A DNA stretch of 44,597 nt from a virus: positions 1-44,597 of the IMG/VR virus record IMGVR_UViG_3300010396_000059. One strand, given 5' to 3'. Under the pieces are notes generated by a model. That model had not been told where the DNA came from and made no database searches. It was given only the letters and a program-made list of their open reading frames with translations. Both the position numbers and the translations under genes were made by a program. Positions 1 to 6,135 of the stretch are shown here, piece after piece (positions within the stretch are counted from its first letter, which is position 1; every line of letters starts with the position of its first letter).

Positions 1-120
1 CACAACGTCCAGAACGCTGAAGGGCGCCTGCGCATGCTTCGGGAGAACGCTCAGCGGCTAGTAGACGACCTCGCTAGGCACCTACCCGACGAGCCCGCGT
101 CTTTGGAGCGTATGGCATGA
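1..120 (+). CDS. 3' end of an unknown protein (partial)
   Basis: The first 39 codons of the window are open and end in TGA at 118-120. The visible tail is charged and helical-looking (RMLRENAQRLVDDL), which could be the end of a coiled coil. The start lies outside the window and no family can be named. The stop overlaps the next start as ATGA, so it belongs to the same rightward operon of small early genes. Confidence 0.55.
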   Translation, partial: HNVQNAEGRLRMLRENAQRLVDDLARHLPDEPASLERMA

Positions 121-299
121 CACCCATCCCTGTAGACCCGGCGTCGAATGGTCATTTGAGGACGACTGATCGTGTTGGTCCTGCTCCGTCTGAGCCTCTG
201 GCGTTGCGTCGGATGAGGGAAGCGTTGGCTCTCCATAAACGATTGGAGCACGAACGAGCGGTTGAGCGTGCTGGTGGACCGAAAGCGAGCCGCTGGTGA
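117..299 (+). CDS. Hypothetical small protein (60 aa)
   Basis: Starts at the ATG of an ATGA overlap with the preceding gene and ends in a GTGA overlap with the next, the spacing pattern shared by the real genes of this block. The N-terminal half is Pro/Gly rich and the C-terminal half is a basic helix (MREALALHKRLEHERAVERA). No signal peptide, membrane segment or known domain is visible. Similar short basic proteins are common in phage early operons, but I cannot assign a function. Confidence 0.55.
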   Translation: MTPIPVDPASNGHLRTTDRVGPAPSEPLALRRMREALALHKRLEHERAVERAGGPKASRW

Positions 300-469
300 A
301 GCCGGTCGAGAAGCCCGATCGTGCTGCTGTCTACCAGCGCTATCTAGCGAACCTGGAGAGAGGGATCGTTGGTGATGACGCATGGGTATTGGCTGAAGAG
401 GACGAGATGGCTGCCTGGTTGGCAGCGTTCATTGAGTCGCAGCCGGTGAGCAACGGGGGTAAGGCGTGA
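296..469 (+). CDS. Hypothetical small protein (57 aa)
   Basis: GTG start inside a GTGA overlap with the 117-299 gene, and its own stop forms a GTGA overlap with the RusA-like gene, so translation is probably coupled through all three. The product is short, acidic in the middle (DDAWVLAEEDEMAAWLAAF) and helical. No recognisable motif. It is supported mainly by the exact head-to-tail packing and by coding-like composition. Function unknown. Confidence 0.5.
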   Translation: MKPVEKPDRAAVYQRYLANLERGIVGDDAWVLAEEDEMAAWLAAFIESQPVSNGGKA

Positions 470-846
470 CCTCGACCGTGTTGAAGCAGACTCGGGTCTC
501 GCTCACGATCCCTGGCAAGCCTGTACCGTTGCAGCGCTCTCGCACTAGGAGCGGCAGGCACTATCTACCGAAGCGTAGCCGGGAGTACAGGGAACTGGTG
601 CAAGCCGAGTGGATGAGGGCAGGCAGGCCGACATTGGGCGACGCGAACCTGTTGGTCTCGATGCGTTTCTATGGTGCGCGAGCGAACGCCGACTTGGACA
701 ATCTCTGCAAGGCCCTAGCGGATGCTCTCCAGGGTTTGGCGTTCTCGAACGACCGGCAGATCACGCATTACGACCATTGCTCAAAGCTCCCAGCGGGCGA
801 TAAGGGGCCTCGTGCGGAGATCGACTTGTGGGCGATGGCGACATGA
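466..846 (+). CDS. rusA: RusA-like Holliday junction resolvase
   Basis: 126 aa, the usual length for the RusA family, whose members are dimeric endonucleases that cut Holliday junctions during phage recombination and before packaging. The N-terminal strand (VSLTIPGKPVPLQRSR) and the central signature ADLDNLCKALADAL followed by FSNDRQI match the family's conserved acidic metal-binding residues and the Lys in D-x-DN-x2-K. A basic patch (KRSREYRELV) would contact DNA. GTG start in a GTGA overlap. It sits in the early operon just upstream of an HNH gene, a common pairing. The assignment rests on motif recognition, not on an alignment. Confidence 0.85.
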   Translation: MTSTVLKQTRVSLTIPGKPVPLQRSRTRSGRHYLPKRSREYRELVQAEWMRAGRPTLGDANLLVSMRFYGARANADLDNLCKALADALQGLAFSNDRQITHYDHCSKLPAGDKGPRAEIDLWAMAT

Positions 847-1046
847 GGCTCTGCGCATGTGGTTGTGGCGCTTCCTTGGAGGGCATGAGCCCCGACGCGA
901 GATACGCGACTGACGCCTGCCGTGCCCGTCACTGGAAGGAACGCACGGGCTATGTACATCCGCGTAGCGAGAACGCTCGGAACGGTGATTTCTGGGCACG
1001 GATAGCGACGGTCAAGCGCCGTCAGATGATGAGGAGGGTGGCATGA
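843..1046 (+). CDS. CxCGC zinc-binding mini-protein (67 aa)
   Basis: Starts at the ATG of an ATGA overlap with rusA; an in-frame ATG 15 bases upstream is less likely. It opens with MRLCACGCGASLEG, a CxCGC knuckle that probably binds zinc with the later Cys (TDACRARHW). The C-terminus is basic (KRRQMMRRVA), which suggests nucleic acid binding. The next gene begins with almost the same 14 residues, so the two share an N-terminal module, probably by tandem duplication. The exact role is unknown; an accessory DNA-binding protein is one possibility. Confidence 0.6.
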   Translation: MRLCACGCGASLEGMSPDARYATDACRARHWKERTGYVHPRSENARNGDFWARIATVKRRQMMRRVA

Positions 1047-1747
1047 GGGTTTGTGCATGTGGGTGTGGTGCTTCGCTGGAGGGACAGAAGCCGACGGTCC
1101 TCTATGCGTCGCGCTCATGCGCGGAGGGCAAGACCTCGAAGGCTCGCAGCCGAGGTGATTACACGCCGAGCGAGCGCGAGATGATCCCCATTCTTCGCAA
1201 CGACCCTTGTTCTTACTGCGGGGGTCCGGCAGGCACCATCGACCATATCGACCCGGTGCATTACGACGGTGGCCGCGTGTGGGAGAACTTGACGGCAGCC
1301 TGCCAGCCTTGCAATTCCTCTAAGCACACGCGCCCACTTCTAACCTTCCTGCTCGGTGCCGGGCAGCGTATTTCGGTGCCCTCGCGATCTGGGCAGATGC
1401 CTCCGGAGACGCCGTTGCCAGTCCCTGTGGTTGTCGCGCCCGAATTCGGCCCCGCCGGTGATCCGCGCGAGTGGACAATCTCACTGCGCGATGCGATTAG
1501 CGTGGCTTTCGAGATCTGCGAAGACCTGGGTCTGCCTATGTCCAGTGCAAAGGAGATCGTCGACGGGATGGTTAAGGCTGCGGAAGATGAGGATGAGGAG
1601 TGCCCCGATTCAGATGATCCCCTCGATGACCCACATACTGCGATAGGGCGGCTTTTTGCGGTGAGGCTTAGCCGCCACGTATCGGAGGAGGCGTGGGAAG
1701 CGGTCAGCGAACGAGTCGTGGACGAAATGCTTGCCGAGGCAGCGTGA
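1043..1747 (+). CDS. HNH endonuclease with N-terminal CxCGC module
   Basis: 234 aa. Residues 1-14 (MRVCACGCGASLEG) repeat the module of the preceding gene. Around residues 50-95 there is a standard HNH core: CSYCGG, then TIDHIDP with the catalytic His, ENLTAAC with the Asn, and CQPCNSSK closing the second zinc pair. The remaining 130 residues are acidic (DEDEECPDSDDPLDD) with no family I recognise. HNH proteins near packaging genes often assist terminase cleavage, but this one lies 2 kb upstream of the small terminase, so a homing or recombination role is also possible. ATGA overlap at the start. Confidence 0.8.
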   Translation: MRVCACGCGASLEGQKPTVLYASRSCAEGKTSKARSRGDYTPSEREMIPILRNDPCSYCGGPAGTIDHIDPVHYDGGRVWENLTAACQPCNSSKHTRPLLTFLLGAGQRISVPSRSGQMPPETPLPVPVVVAPEFGPAGDPREWTISLRDAISVAFEICEDLGLPMSSAKEIVDGMVKAAEDEDEECPDSDDPLDDPHTAIGRLFAVRLSRHVSEEAWEAVSERVVDEMLAEAA

Positions 1748-1787
1748 ACTACTTGCTCAACGATCCACCGAAAGGAAGGCGGCCTGA

Positions 1788-2021
1788 ATGCCGTTCGTCG
1801 ACAAAGACTTAGATAGCTTGGACAGGTTGATAGCTGATCGGGATACGTGGCGCGAGCGTGCTGAACAAGCCGAGGCCGAGCTTTCTATCGCACGAGAAGC
1901 CCTAGAGATGATCGAAAGGGCGCGCTGTTGCGAGATGGATAGTGGGTGTCAGGCCGAACACCTCGCGGATATCGCAAGGGCTGCTCTGGCTCGTCTACAA
2001 GCTAAAGAGGAGGGAACGTGA
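1788..2021 (+). CDS. Hypothetical coiled-coil protein (77 aa)
   Basis: Preceded by a good ribosome binding site (GAAAGGAAGG) about 10 bases before ATG. Most of the chain forms a heptad-like helix (LIADRDTWRERAEQAEAELS), followed by a Cys-containing segment (ARCCEMDSGCQAEH). The stop overlaps the next gene as GTGA. Proteins of this size and shape are frequent in actinophage early regions. No function can be deduced. Confidence 0.6.
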   Translation: MPFVDKDLDSLDRLIADRDTWRERAEQAEAELSIAREALEMIERARCCEMDSGCQAEHLADIARAALARLQAKEEGT

Positions 2022-2353
2022 GGGACTTCATCGCGCGAGATGTCCGCGAACTCTGCGACGCCTTGGAGCGCGCCTGTGGGTACTTGACGCCTAGAACCCT
2101 CCACAGCGCTCCCGGCGAAGACAAGGTTTACGACGAAGCGGTTGCGCTTTTGGAGCGCTACAGGGCCGCCTGGTACGAAACTAGCCATGAGGATGAGGCT
2201 CGCAGATCAATGCGCCCTTGTACTTGGCTCGAAGACGATTGGCCGCGCGGGGGTTTCCGTGCTCGCCTCTCCTGCATCTTGCGCGGACATGACTTGCGGC
2301 TAGTCTGGCCACCGTTGTGCATGTGTACTCGTTGTGGAAAGTCCGTCGCATGA
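2018..2353 (+). CDS. Hypothetical protein with C-terminal Cys cluster (111 aa)
   Basis: GTG start in a GTGA overlap and an ATGA overlap with the next gene, so it is translationally coupled on both sides. The N-terminal half is helical (DVRELCDALERACGYL) and the C-terminus ends in CMCTRCGKSVA, a CxCxxC zinc-knuckle-like motif preceded by LRGHDLRLVWPP. No catalytic motif is seen. It may bind zinc or nucleic acid; function unknown. Confidence 0.55.
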   Translation: MRDFIARDVRELCDALERACGYLTPRTLHSAPGEDKVYDEAVALLERYRAAWYETSHEDEARRSMRPCTWLEDDWPRGGFRARLSCILRGHDLRLVWPPLCMCTRCGKSVA

Positions 2354-2997
2354 TCGTCCCCGAACACGAGATCGAACTCGTCAACGACGGCAAGCGGACC
2401 TTGATGCTGCTCCCCGTAGGGCGCGGCAACGGCGGTGAGAAGCTCCCTTGTCCGATCAGGGCGAAGGCTTGCATCAGTCTCCAACCGCGTCCTTTCGTCA
2501 AAGGCACGAAGATAACGGTCACGACCGTAGAGGAATGGCATTCCGGGGACCTGACCGACACGGACGGTCGTCGCTTGGGCTATCCGGATCTCCCAAGAGC
2601 ACTCGCAGCCTTCCAGCATCAGCATGGAATCCAAGAGAACGTGTGGAGAGTCATGTTCGTGCTCGGCGACAGGACTAACTTCTACTTTCGCCACAGCGAG
2701 CGCTACCTGAAGAGAAAGGGCACCGGCCTCACATACGACCCCGACCTAGCTGTGCATGGTGAGCCAGCGGTCACCGAGGAAGAGTCGCTCACGATCGCTC
2801 GCAAGGCCCACAATGCGCGCATCCTGGCTGATCGCGAGCGAGCTAAGGAGCAGCGCGTAATCATCAAGATCGCCCTTGGGGAGTTGCGAGGACTACAGTT
2901 GAGCAGAGAGGTAGCAGCAGAGATACGACGCGCTGAATGGCGCCTAAAGAAGCTCGACAAGCTCTTGGAGGACAACGTCCAACAGGCCGCCGCATAG
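2350..2997 (+). CDS. ASCH/PUA-like domain protein (215 aa)
   Basis: The start is taken at the ATG of the ATGA overlap; an in-frame ATG 33 bases upstream lies inside the previous gene. Residues 15-100 have the layout of phage ASCH domains, a PUA-like RNA-binding fold: a beta strand, a PCP motif, a basic strand (KGTKITVTTVEEWHSGDLTD) and then DGRRLGYPD and a VWRVMFVLGD strand. The last 80 residues are a long charged helix rich in Lys and Arg. It ends the coupled early cluster. Role probably nucleic acid related; the ASCH call is by pattern only and of moderate strength. Confidence 0.55.
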   Translation: MIVPEHEIELVNDGKRTLMLLPVGRGNGGEKLPCPIRAKACISLQPRPFVKGTKITVTTVEEWHSGDLTDTDGRRLGYPDLPRALAAFQHQHGIQENVWRVMFVLGDRTNFYFRHSERYLKRKGTGLTYDPDLAVHGEPAVTEEESLTIARKAHNARILADRERAKEQRVIIKIALGELRGLQLSREVAAEIRRAEWRLKKLDKLLEDNVQQAAA

Positions 2998-3010
2998 ATC
3001 TGTCCGCAGC

Positions 3011-3340
3011 ATGCTTATACTGGGTCGGCCCGAGTGGACAGGGGCCCAGCCGAACGAGATGCTGAGCCTACCCAAGCGCATATGTCTTGCGCTGCCACGA
3101 ACCGGGCGCCCCTCTCCCATGAACACCAGTCCGGCAGACAGCCGAGCGCACCTGCGCATAGTCACCCGCGACAAGCAACCATCAGAGGAAGCCATCAGGC
3201 TCCCCGATCCCAAGCCCTGCTCAGGCACCTACACGTGCGAATGCGAACATCACACGCTCGAGCGCGCCGAAGCCGTCCGTCAAGGTGTACGCCCACTCAA
3301 GGGCAACCCGCTGCAACCACGCCGTCGTATCGCAGCCTAA
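3011..3340 (+). CDS. Small Cys-rich phage protein (up to 109 aa)
   Basis: The C-terminal half carries CSGTYTCECEHHTLERAEAV, which I recognise as a short zinc-finger-like protein common in actinophages just before the terminase genes. Codon pattern supports this frame through 3330. The start is uncertain: ATGs at 3011, 3059 and 3121 are all in frame and none has a clear ribosome binding site; the last would give 73 aa starting shortly before the conserved part. A different frame opening at 3034 is Ser/His/Arg rich and is a shadow. Confidence 0.5.
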   Translation: MLILGRPEWTGAQPNEMLSLPKRICLALPRTGRPSPMNTSPADSRAHLRIVTRDKQPSEEAIRLPDPKPCSGTYTCECEHHTLERAEAVRQGVRPLKGNPLQPRRRIAA

Positions 3341-3537
3341 ACCCGATCTTTGTCGGCCACCCCGCTCAAGCGGGATAACGCGATGGCCCCGCGCAACTTC
3401 GCTGCGGGACAAGCTCATTGCCGCCGACTTGGCCGCGAGCCTGACCGTTGCTCCCCTCCGGTCGAACGCTCGCGGCGAAACCTTCAAGGAGAAGATATGC
3501 GCTCCACCATATGTGACGGGCTCGGCACGTAGACCCC

Positions 3538-4182
3538 ATGGCCCTAACGCACCCCATGGAGTGGTACTGCCTCGCTACGACCCGCAAGGGCACCCCGTGC
3601 GAGCAACGCGCCGGAGCTGGTACTAGCCACAAGGGCGTCGGCCGGTGTAGCAAACACGGGGGTGCTTCTCCCCAGGCGGAAGTGTCTGGTCAGGTGGAGT
3701 TGGCGCACCGCGAGGCAGTTGTCATGGGTACACCGATGCCGATGGAGCCTCACGCAGCGATTCTGTGGTGTATTGAAGTGGCTGGTGCTGAGGTGCGGTA
3801 CGCGTCGGACCGGATCGCCGAACTCGCACCGGAGGAGGCGGTGGGCCCTGTCGTAATGACTTTGCGTCGCCCGATGAAGGAAGAAAAGGGTGGGGAGGAT
3901 CCCGAACATGAGGTTGAGGAGGTTCGATACGAGGCTCCTGCTCTTCATATTTGGGTGCAGGCGCGCCATCAGGCGATGGATCGTCTAGTCCAATATTCGG
4001 CGGCTGCTTTGCGTGCGGGTATCCAGAAGCGTTTGGTTGAGCTCGCGGAGGGCCAAGCGCAAATGTTGGCTGAGGCGATGAAGCGGCTCGCTGTGGCTTT
4101 GGGACATCAACCGTCTGACCCGAAGGTGCGTGAGGCGATGCGGGGGAGCCTTACTTTGATCGCCGGGGGACAGGTGGCCTGA
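3538..4182 (+). CDS. terS: Terminase small subunit
   Basis: 214 aa. The N-terminus has the zinc-ribbon-like layout of actinophage small terminases: WYCLATTRKGTPCEQRAG followed by GVGRCSKHGGASP, where the CxxHGG block is diagnostic. The rest is largely alpha-helical with an acidic middle and a helical C-terminal oligomerisation region (QKRLVELAEGQAQMLAEAMK). Small terminases bind pac or cos DNA and hand it to the large subunit. The large subunit follows only after a leftward cassette, an unusual separation. A second in-frame ATG at 3556 is an alternative start; neither has a strong ribosome binding site. Confidence 0.85.
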   Translation: MALTHPMEWYCLATTRKGTPCEQRAGAGTSHKGVGRCSKHGGASPQAEVSGQVELAHREAVVMGTPMPMEPHAAILWCIEVAGAEVRYASDRIAELAPEEAVGPVVMTLRRPMKEEKGGEDPEHEVEEVRYEAPALHIWVQARHQAMDRLVQYSAAALRAGIQKRLVELAEGQAQMLAEAMKRLAVALGHQPSDPKVREAMRGSLTLIAGGQVA

Positions 4183-4339
4183 CGAGGGGCCTTGGGGACC
4201 CGATTGCCGAGCCATCCTGTCGTGTTGCCCAATTGGGCGCATGCGAACAAGCGGCGCATTGACTTGTGCAACGCTCCACTTTGCAAAGAATTCGGTGTTT
4301 CTCGTACATGCTGCAGTAGAACGCGCGCGCGTCGCTCAT
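4151..4339 (-). CDS. Small Cys-rich protein, last gene of leftward cassette
   Basis: 62 aa. The start is supported by the leader AAAGGAAGAAGCG directly before ATG; the 16 bases around this start are identical to those around the start of the gene at 4383-4631. The chain holds CKVERCTSQCAAC, a run of Cys pairs that could bind a metal. Its 3' end overlaps the last 32 bases of the small terminase in the convergent direction. The C-terminal part (PRPLVRPPVPRRSK) may be poorly constrained. Function unknown. Confidence 0.4.
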   Translation of the reverse strand: MSDARAFYCSMYEKHRILCKVERCTSQCAACSHAPNWATRQDGSAIGSPRPLVRPPVPRRSK

Positions 4340-4382
4340 CGCTTCTTTCCTTTATCGCCCGACGTTCGCTGCGCGGGCTCCA

Positions 4383-4631
4383 TCACGCCTCGTCGCCCAA
4401 AGGCACGATTTCACCCGGATCGATCCCCATCTCGTACAGTTCCCGGTCGGTTGTCCAGCCATGAGCGACCGTTTGGCAGAGCGCGCACCACATCCATTGC
4501 TTATGCCGGAGCCGAAACAGCAGGTGCTCGCAGTGTGTGCAGCGAGGACGATGGTCGCCTGCGGCTTCACGGGCCGCTTCCCGTTCGGCGCGCTGCCGGG
4601 CTGAGGTTTCTTGTTCGCGCTTGCTCCTCAT
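4383..4631 (-). CDS. Zinc-ribbon hypothetical protein (82 aa)
   Basis: Starts in an ATGA overlap with the ribbon-helix-helix gene. The N-terminus is a basic helix (ARQRAEREAAREAA) and the middle has CTHCEHLLFRLRHKQWMWCA followed by LCQTV, a two-knuckle zinc ribbon. The C-terminus is acidic with TDRELYEMGIDPGEIVPLGD. It probably binds nucleic acid or a protein partner. It lies in the leftward cassette between the terminase subunits, so it is likely expressed independently of the structural genes. Confidence 0.6.
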   Translation of the reverse strand: MRSKREQETSARQRAEREAAREAAGDHRPRCTHCEHLLFRLRHKQWMWCALCQTVAHGWTTDRELYEMGIDPGEIVPLGDEA

Positions 4632-4828
4632 CGCTTCTTTCCCTTTTGCGTAGCTCGGCGGAAGGTCTCAGCGCGAGACGCGGTGGCTGGTAGCGCTTCT
4701 TGAGTGATGCGGTCTTCGATAGCACGCCGCACGTACCGCGACACAGGCACGTCGCCGGCAGCGGCCTTGACTTGGGCGATGAACTCCTCGTCCCATCTGA
4801 AGCTGACGCCTTTGGTCACGTAAAGCAT
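4628..4828 (-). CDS. Ribbon-helix-helix (CopG-like) regulator
   Basis: 66 aa. KGVSFRWDEEFIAQVKAAAG gives the N-terminal beta strand and first helix, and VPVSRYVRRAIEDRI the second helix of a ribbon-helix-helix DNA-binding fold; a basic tail follows. Such proteins bind short tandem repeats as dimers of dimers and usually autoregulate. The start ATG lies inside a GTAAAGCAT element that is also present as a perfect tandem pair upstream of the cassette's first gene (5263-5282), which suggests this protein controls the cassette. Stop overlaps the next gene as ATGA. No strong ribosome binding site; it starts 7 bases after the previous stop, so reinitiation is likely. Confidence 0.65.
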   Translation of the reverse strand: MLYVTKGVSFRWDEEFIAQVKAAAGDVPVSRYVRRAIEDRITQEALPATASRAETFRRATQKGKKR

Positions 4829-4838
4829 TGTACTGCTA
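4820..4838 (-). promoter_or_regulatory. Degenerate second copy of the GTAAAGCAT element
   Basis: On the plus strand CGTAAAGCAT is followed at once by TGTACTGCTA, matching the tandem pair at 5263-5282 in 9 of 10 and 6 of 10 positions. It spans the start codon of the ribbon-helix-helix gene. It may be an internal operator; because part of it is coding sequence, chance is not excluded. Confidence 0.35.
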
Positions 4839-5057
4839 ACGCTCTGTTTGTGTGGTCTGAGCGATCTTCGCCAGCACGGCTGCCGCGACCAGCTCGTCTA
4901 CTGGCCCTGGGATCGGTAGAGCGCACAACGCGAGCACGATCTTGTACCGGCGCGGCACCTTGTCGTGCCGGATGGCCCGGATGATCGCGACTGGGCCCCC
5001 TGCCTTGATCGAGTAGATGAGGGCGACGATCCAGCCAGCGAGGGTGAGGGTCGTCAT
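4836..5057 (-). CDS. Small membrane protein (73 aa)
   Basis: Starts in an ATGA overlap with the 60-aa gene upstream. The first 27 residues (TLAGWIVALIYSIKAGGPVA) form one membrane segment, and a second hydrophobic stretch (YKIVLALCALPIPGPVDELV) follows a basic linker (RHDKVPRRYK). The basic linker between two segments suggests a hairpin. Role unknown; a membrane-acting accessory protein such as an exclusion factor is conceivable but unproven. It belongs to the leftward cassette. Confidence 0.55.
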   Translation of the reverse strand: MTTLTLAGWIVALIYSIKAGGPVAIIRAIRHDKVPRRYKIVLALCALPIPGPVDELVAAAVLAKIAQTTQTER

Positions 5058-5236
5058 GCGGCGATCATCCCCTCGTCCTCGGCACGCATCAGGGCCTCGA
5101 AGTCTTCGGCTGCTGCTATGAGCCGGTCTGCTGCCTCCATGACGCTGCTGGCGTCGTTGACGGACTCGACGGGGAACACGCGCTGCTCGGCGTAGTTCTC
5201 CATCGCGGCGGTGATCTGTTGCTCTTGGGTGGCCAT
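5054..5236 (-). CDS. First gene of leftward cassette, acidic helical protein (60 aa)
   Basis: Strong ribosome binding site (AAGGAGG) five bases before ATG, the best in this cassette. The product is acidic and helical (SVMEAADRLIAAAEDFEALM) with no recognised family. It is followed by an ATGA overlap to a membrane protein. Directly upstream lies a tandem 10-bp repeat that probably overlaps its promoter. Leading position plus strong initiation suggests this is the most highly made protein of the cassette. Confidence 0.6.
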   Translation of the reverse strand: MATQEQQITAAMENYAEQRVFPVESVNDASSVMEAADRLIAAAEDFEALMRAEDEGMIAA

Positions 5237-5262
5237 CGCTTCCTCCTTGGATAGTGGTGCAA

Positions 5263-5282
5263 TGTAAAGCATTGTAAAGCAT
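5263..5282 (-). promoter_or_regulatory. Tandem TGTAAAGCAT operator candidate
   Basis: Two perfect, abutting copies of TGTAAAGCAT upstream of the leftward cassette. On the minus strand this reads as TTTACA, a 16-base spacer and CACTAT, a plausible promoter, so a protein bound here would block it. Head-to-tail 10-bp spacing fits ribbon-helix-helix binding. The large terminase frame opens at the rightward edge of this element. Confidence 0.5.
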
Positions 5283-6135
5283 ACGGAGGATAGCTGAGGG
5301 GGTCCAGACGAACACACAACCCGACCCATTCCTTCTCGCCGCAGACATCCTCGACCCACCTCAACCCGACAGCCAATGGGTCTGCGACAGGCCGGACTGC
5401 GACGGGCAACCTCACGACAAATGGCTCCATAGGCATGCCAGAGCAGCCCAACGCTCACCCGACGGCGACTGGTTCGTATGGCTCATCATGGCCGGACGAG
5501 GCTGGGGCAAGACGAGGACCGGAGCCGAGTGGCTAGCCCACGAAGCACGCGCCCACCCCGGCTACCACTACGGGGTCGTAGCGCGCTCAACCCAGGACTG
5601 TCGAGAGACCTGCATCGAGGGCTTGTCCGGTCTACTCAAGGCGCTCGACTTGCGCATCGACAGTCCCGAGTACAACCGCGCCACAGGCGAGATACGACTC
5701 CCCAACAGTGCGATCATCCATGCCTACAGCGCAGAGAAGCCCGATCGCATTCGCGGCCCCAACCTATCCGGTGCCTGGTGCGACGAGCTCTGCACATGGC
5801 GGTATCCACAAACATGGACCGAGGGTCTGATCCCCGCACTGCGTATCGGTGAGCCCCGCGTAGTAGTCACAACCACACCACGCACCACAGCCCTCATCCG
5901 AGAACTAGCCAGCCGCGAAGACGGCTCCGTAGTCCTCACTCGCGGTTCGACGTTCGACAATGAAGCGAACCTCAGTCCCGAAGCGATTACCGAACTGCGC
6001 CGACGCTACGAGGGCACACGACTCGGGCGCCAAGAACTCCTAGGCGAGCTAATCGAGGACATCGAGGGCGCACTCTGGAACCGCTCAATGCTCGAACACC
6101 GGGCACGCTGGGCAAAGGGACACCCCGGATGCTAG
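5281..6135 (+). CDS. terL: Terminase large subunit, ATPase half
   Basis: Packaging motor ATPase. Walker A is AGRGWGKTRTG at about 5488-5520, Walker B is SGAWCDEL near 5770-5793, and the coupling motif TTTPRTT lies near 5870. Coding-like sequence continues upstream of Walker A to about 5281 (ending in DWFVWLI), as expected for the adenine-binding N-terminal part, but there is no ATG, GTG or TTG in that stretch; the first canonical start, 5488, is inside Walker A. ACG at 5308 after AGGGGG, or ATA at 5290, would have to serve. The frame ends at TAG right after GALWNRSMLEHRARWAKG, where a normal terminase continues into its nuclease. The nuclease follows in the -1 frame with a 7-base ATGCTAG overlap. 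Confidence 0.8.
   Translation: MRRIAEGVQTNTQPDPFLLAADILDPPQPDSQWVCDRPDCDGQPHDKWLHRHARAAQRSPDGDWFVWLIMAGRGWGKTRTGAEWLAHEARAHPGYHYGVVARSTQDCRETCIEGLSGLLKALDLRIDSPEYNRATGEIRLPNSAIIHAYSAEKPDRIRGPNLSGAWCDELCTWRYPQTWTEGLIPALRIGEPRVVVTTTPRTTALIRELASREDGSVVLTRGSTFDNEANLSPEAITELRRRYEGTRLGRQELLGELIEDIEGALWNRSMLEHRARWAKGHPGC

Noticed and set aside
3034-3378. Rightward frame rich in Ser, His and Arg
   Set aside because: It is a shadow of the Cys-rich gene at 3011-3340, whose frame carries the recognisable CSGTYTCECEHH motif.
3341-3537. Possible gene between the Cys-rich gene and the small terminase (for example an 11-codon frame at 3497 after AAGGAG, or a longer frame reading LRDKLIAADLAASL)
   Set aside because: The longer frame has no good start and runs into the terminase; the short one may be a leader but has no other support.
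6120-6135. Programmed -1 slip site in the large terminase
   Set aside because: No slippery heptamer in the right frame; overlap reinitiation or error is simpler.
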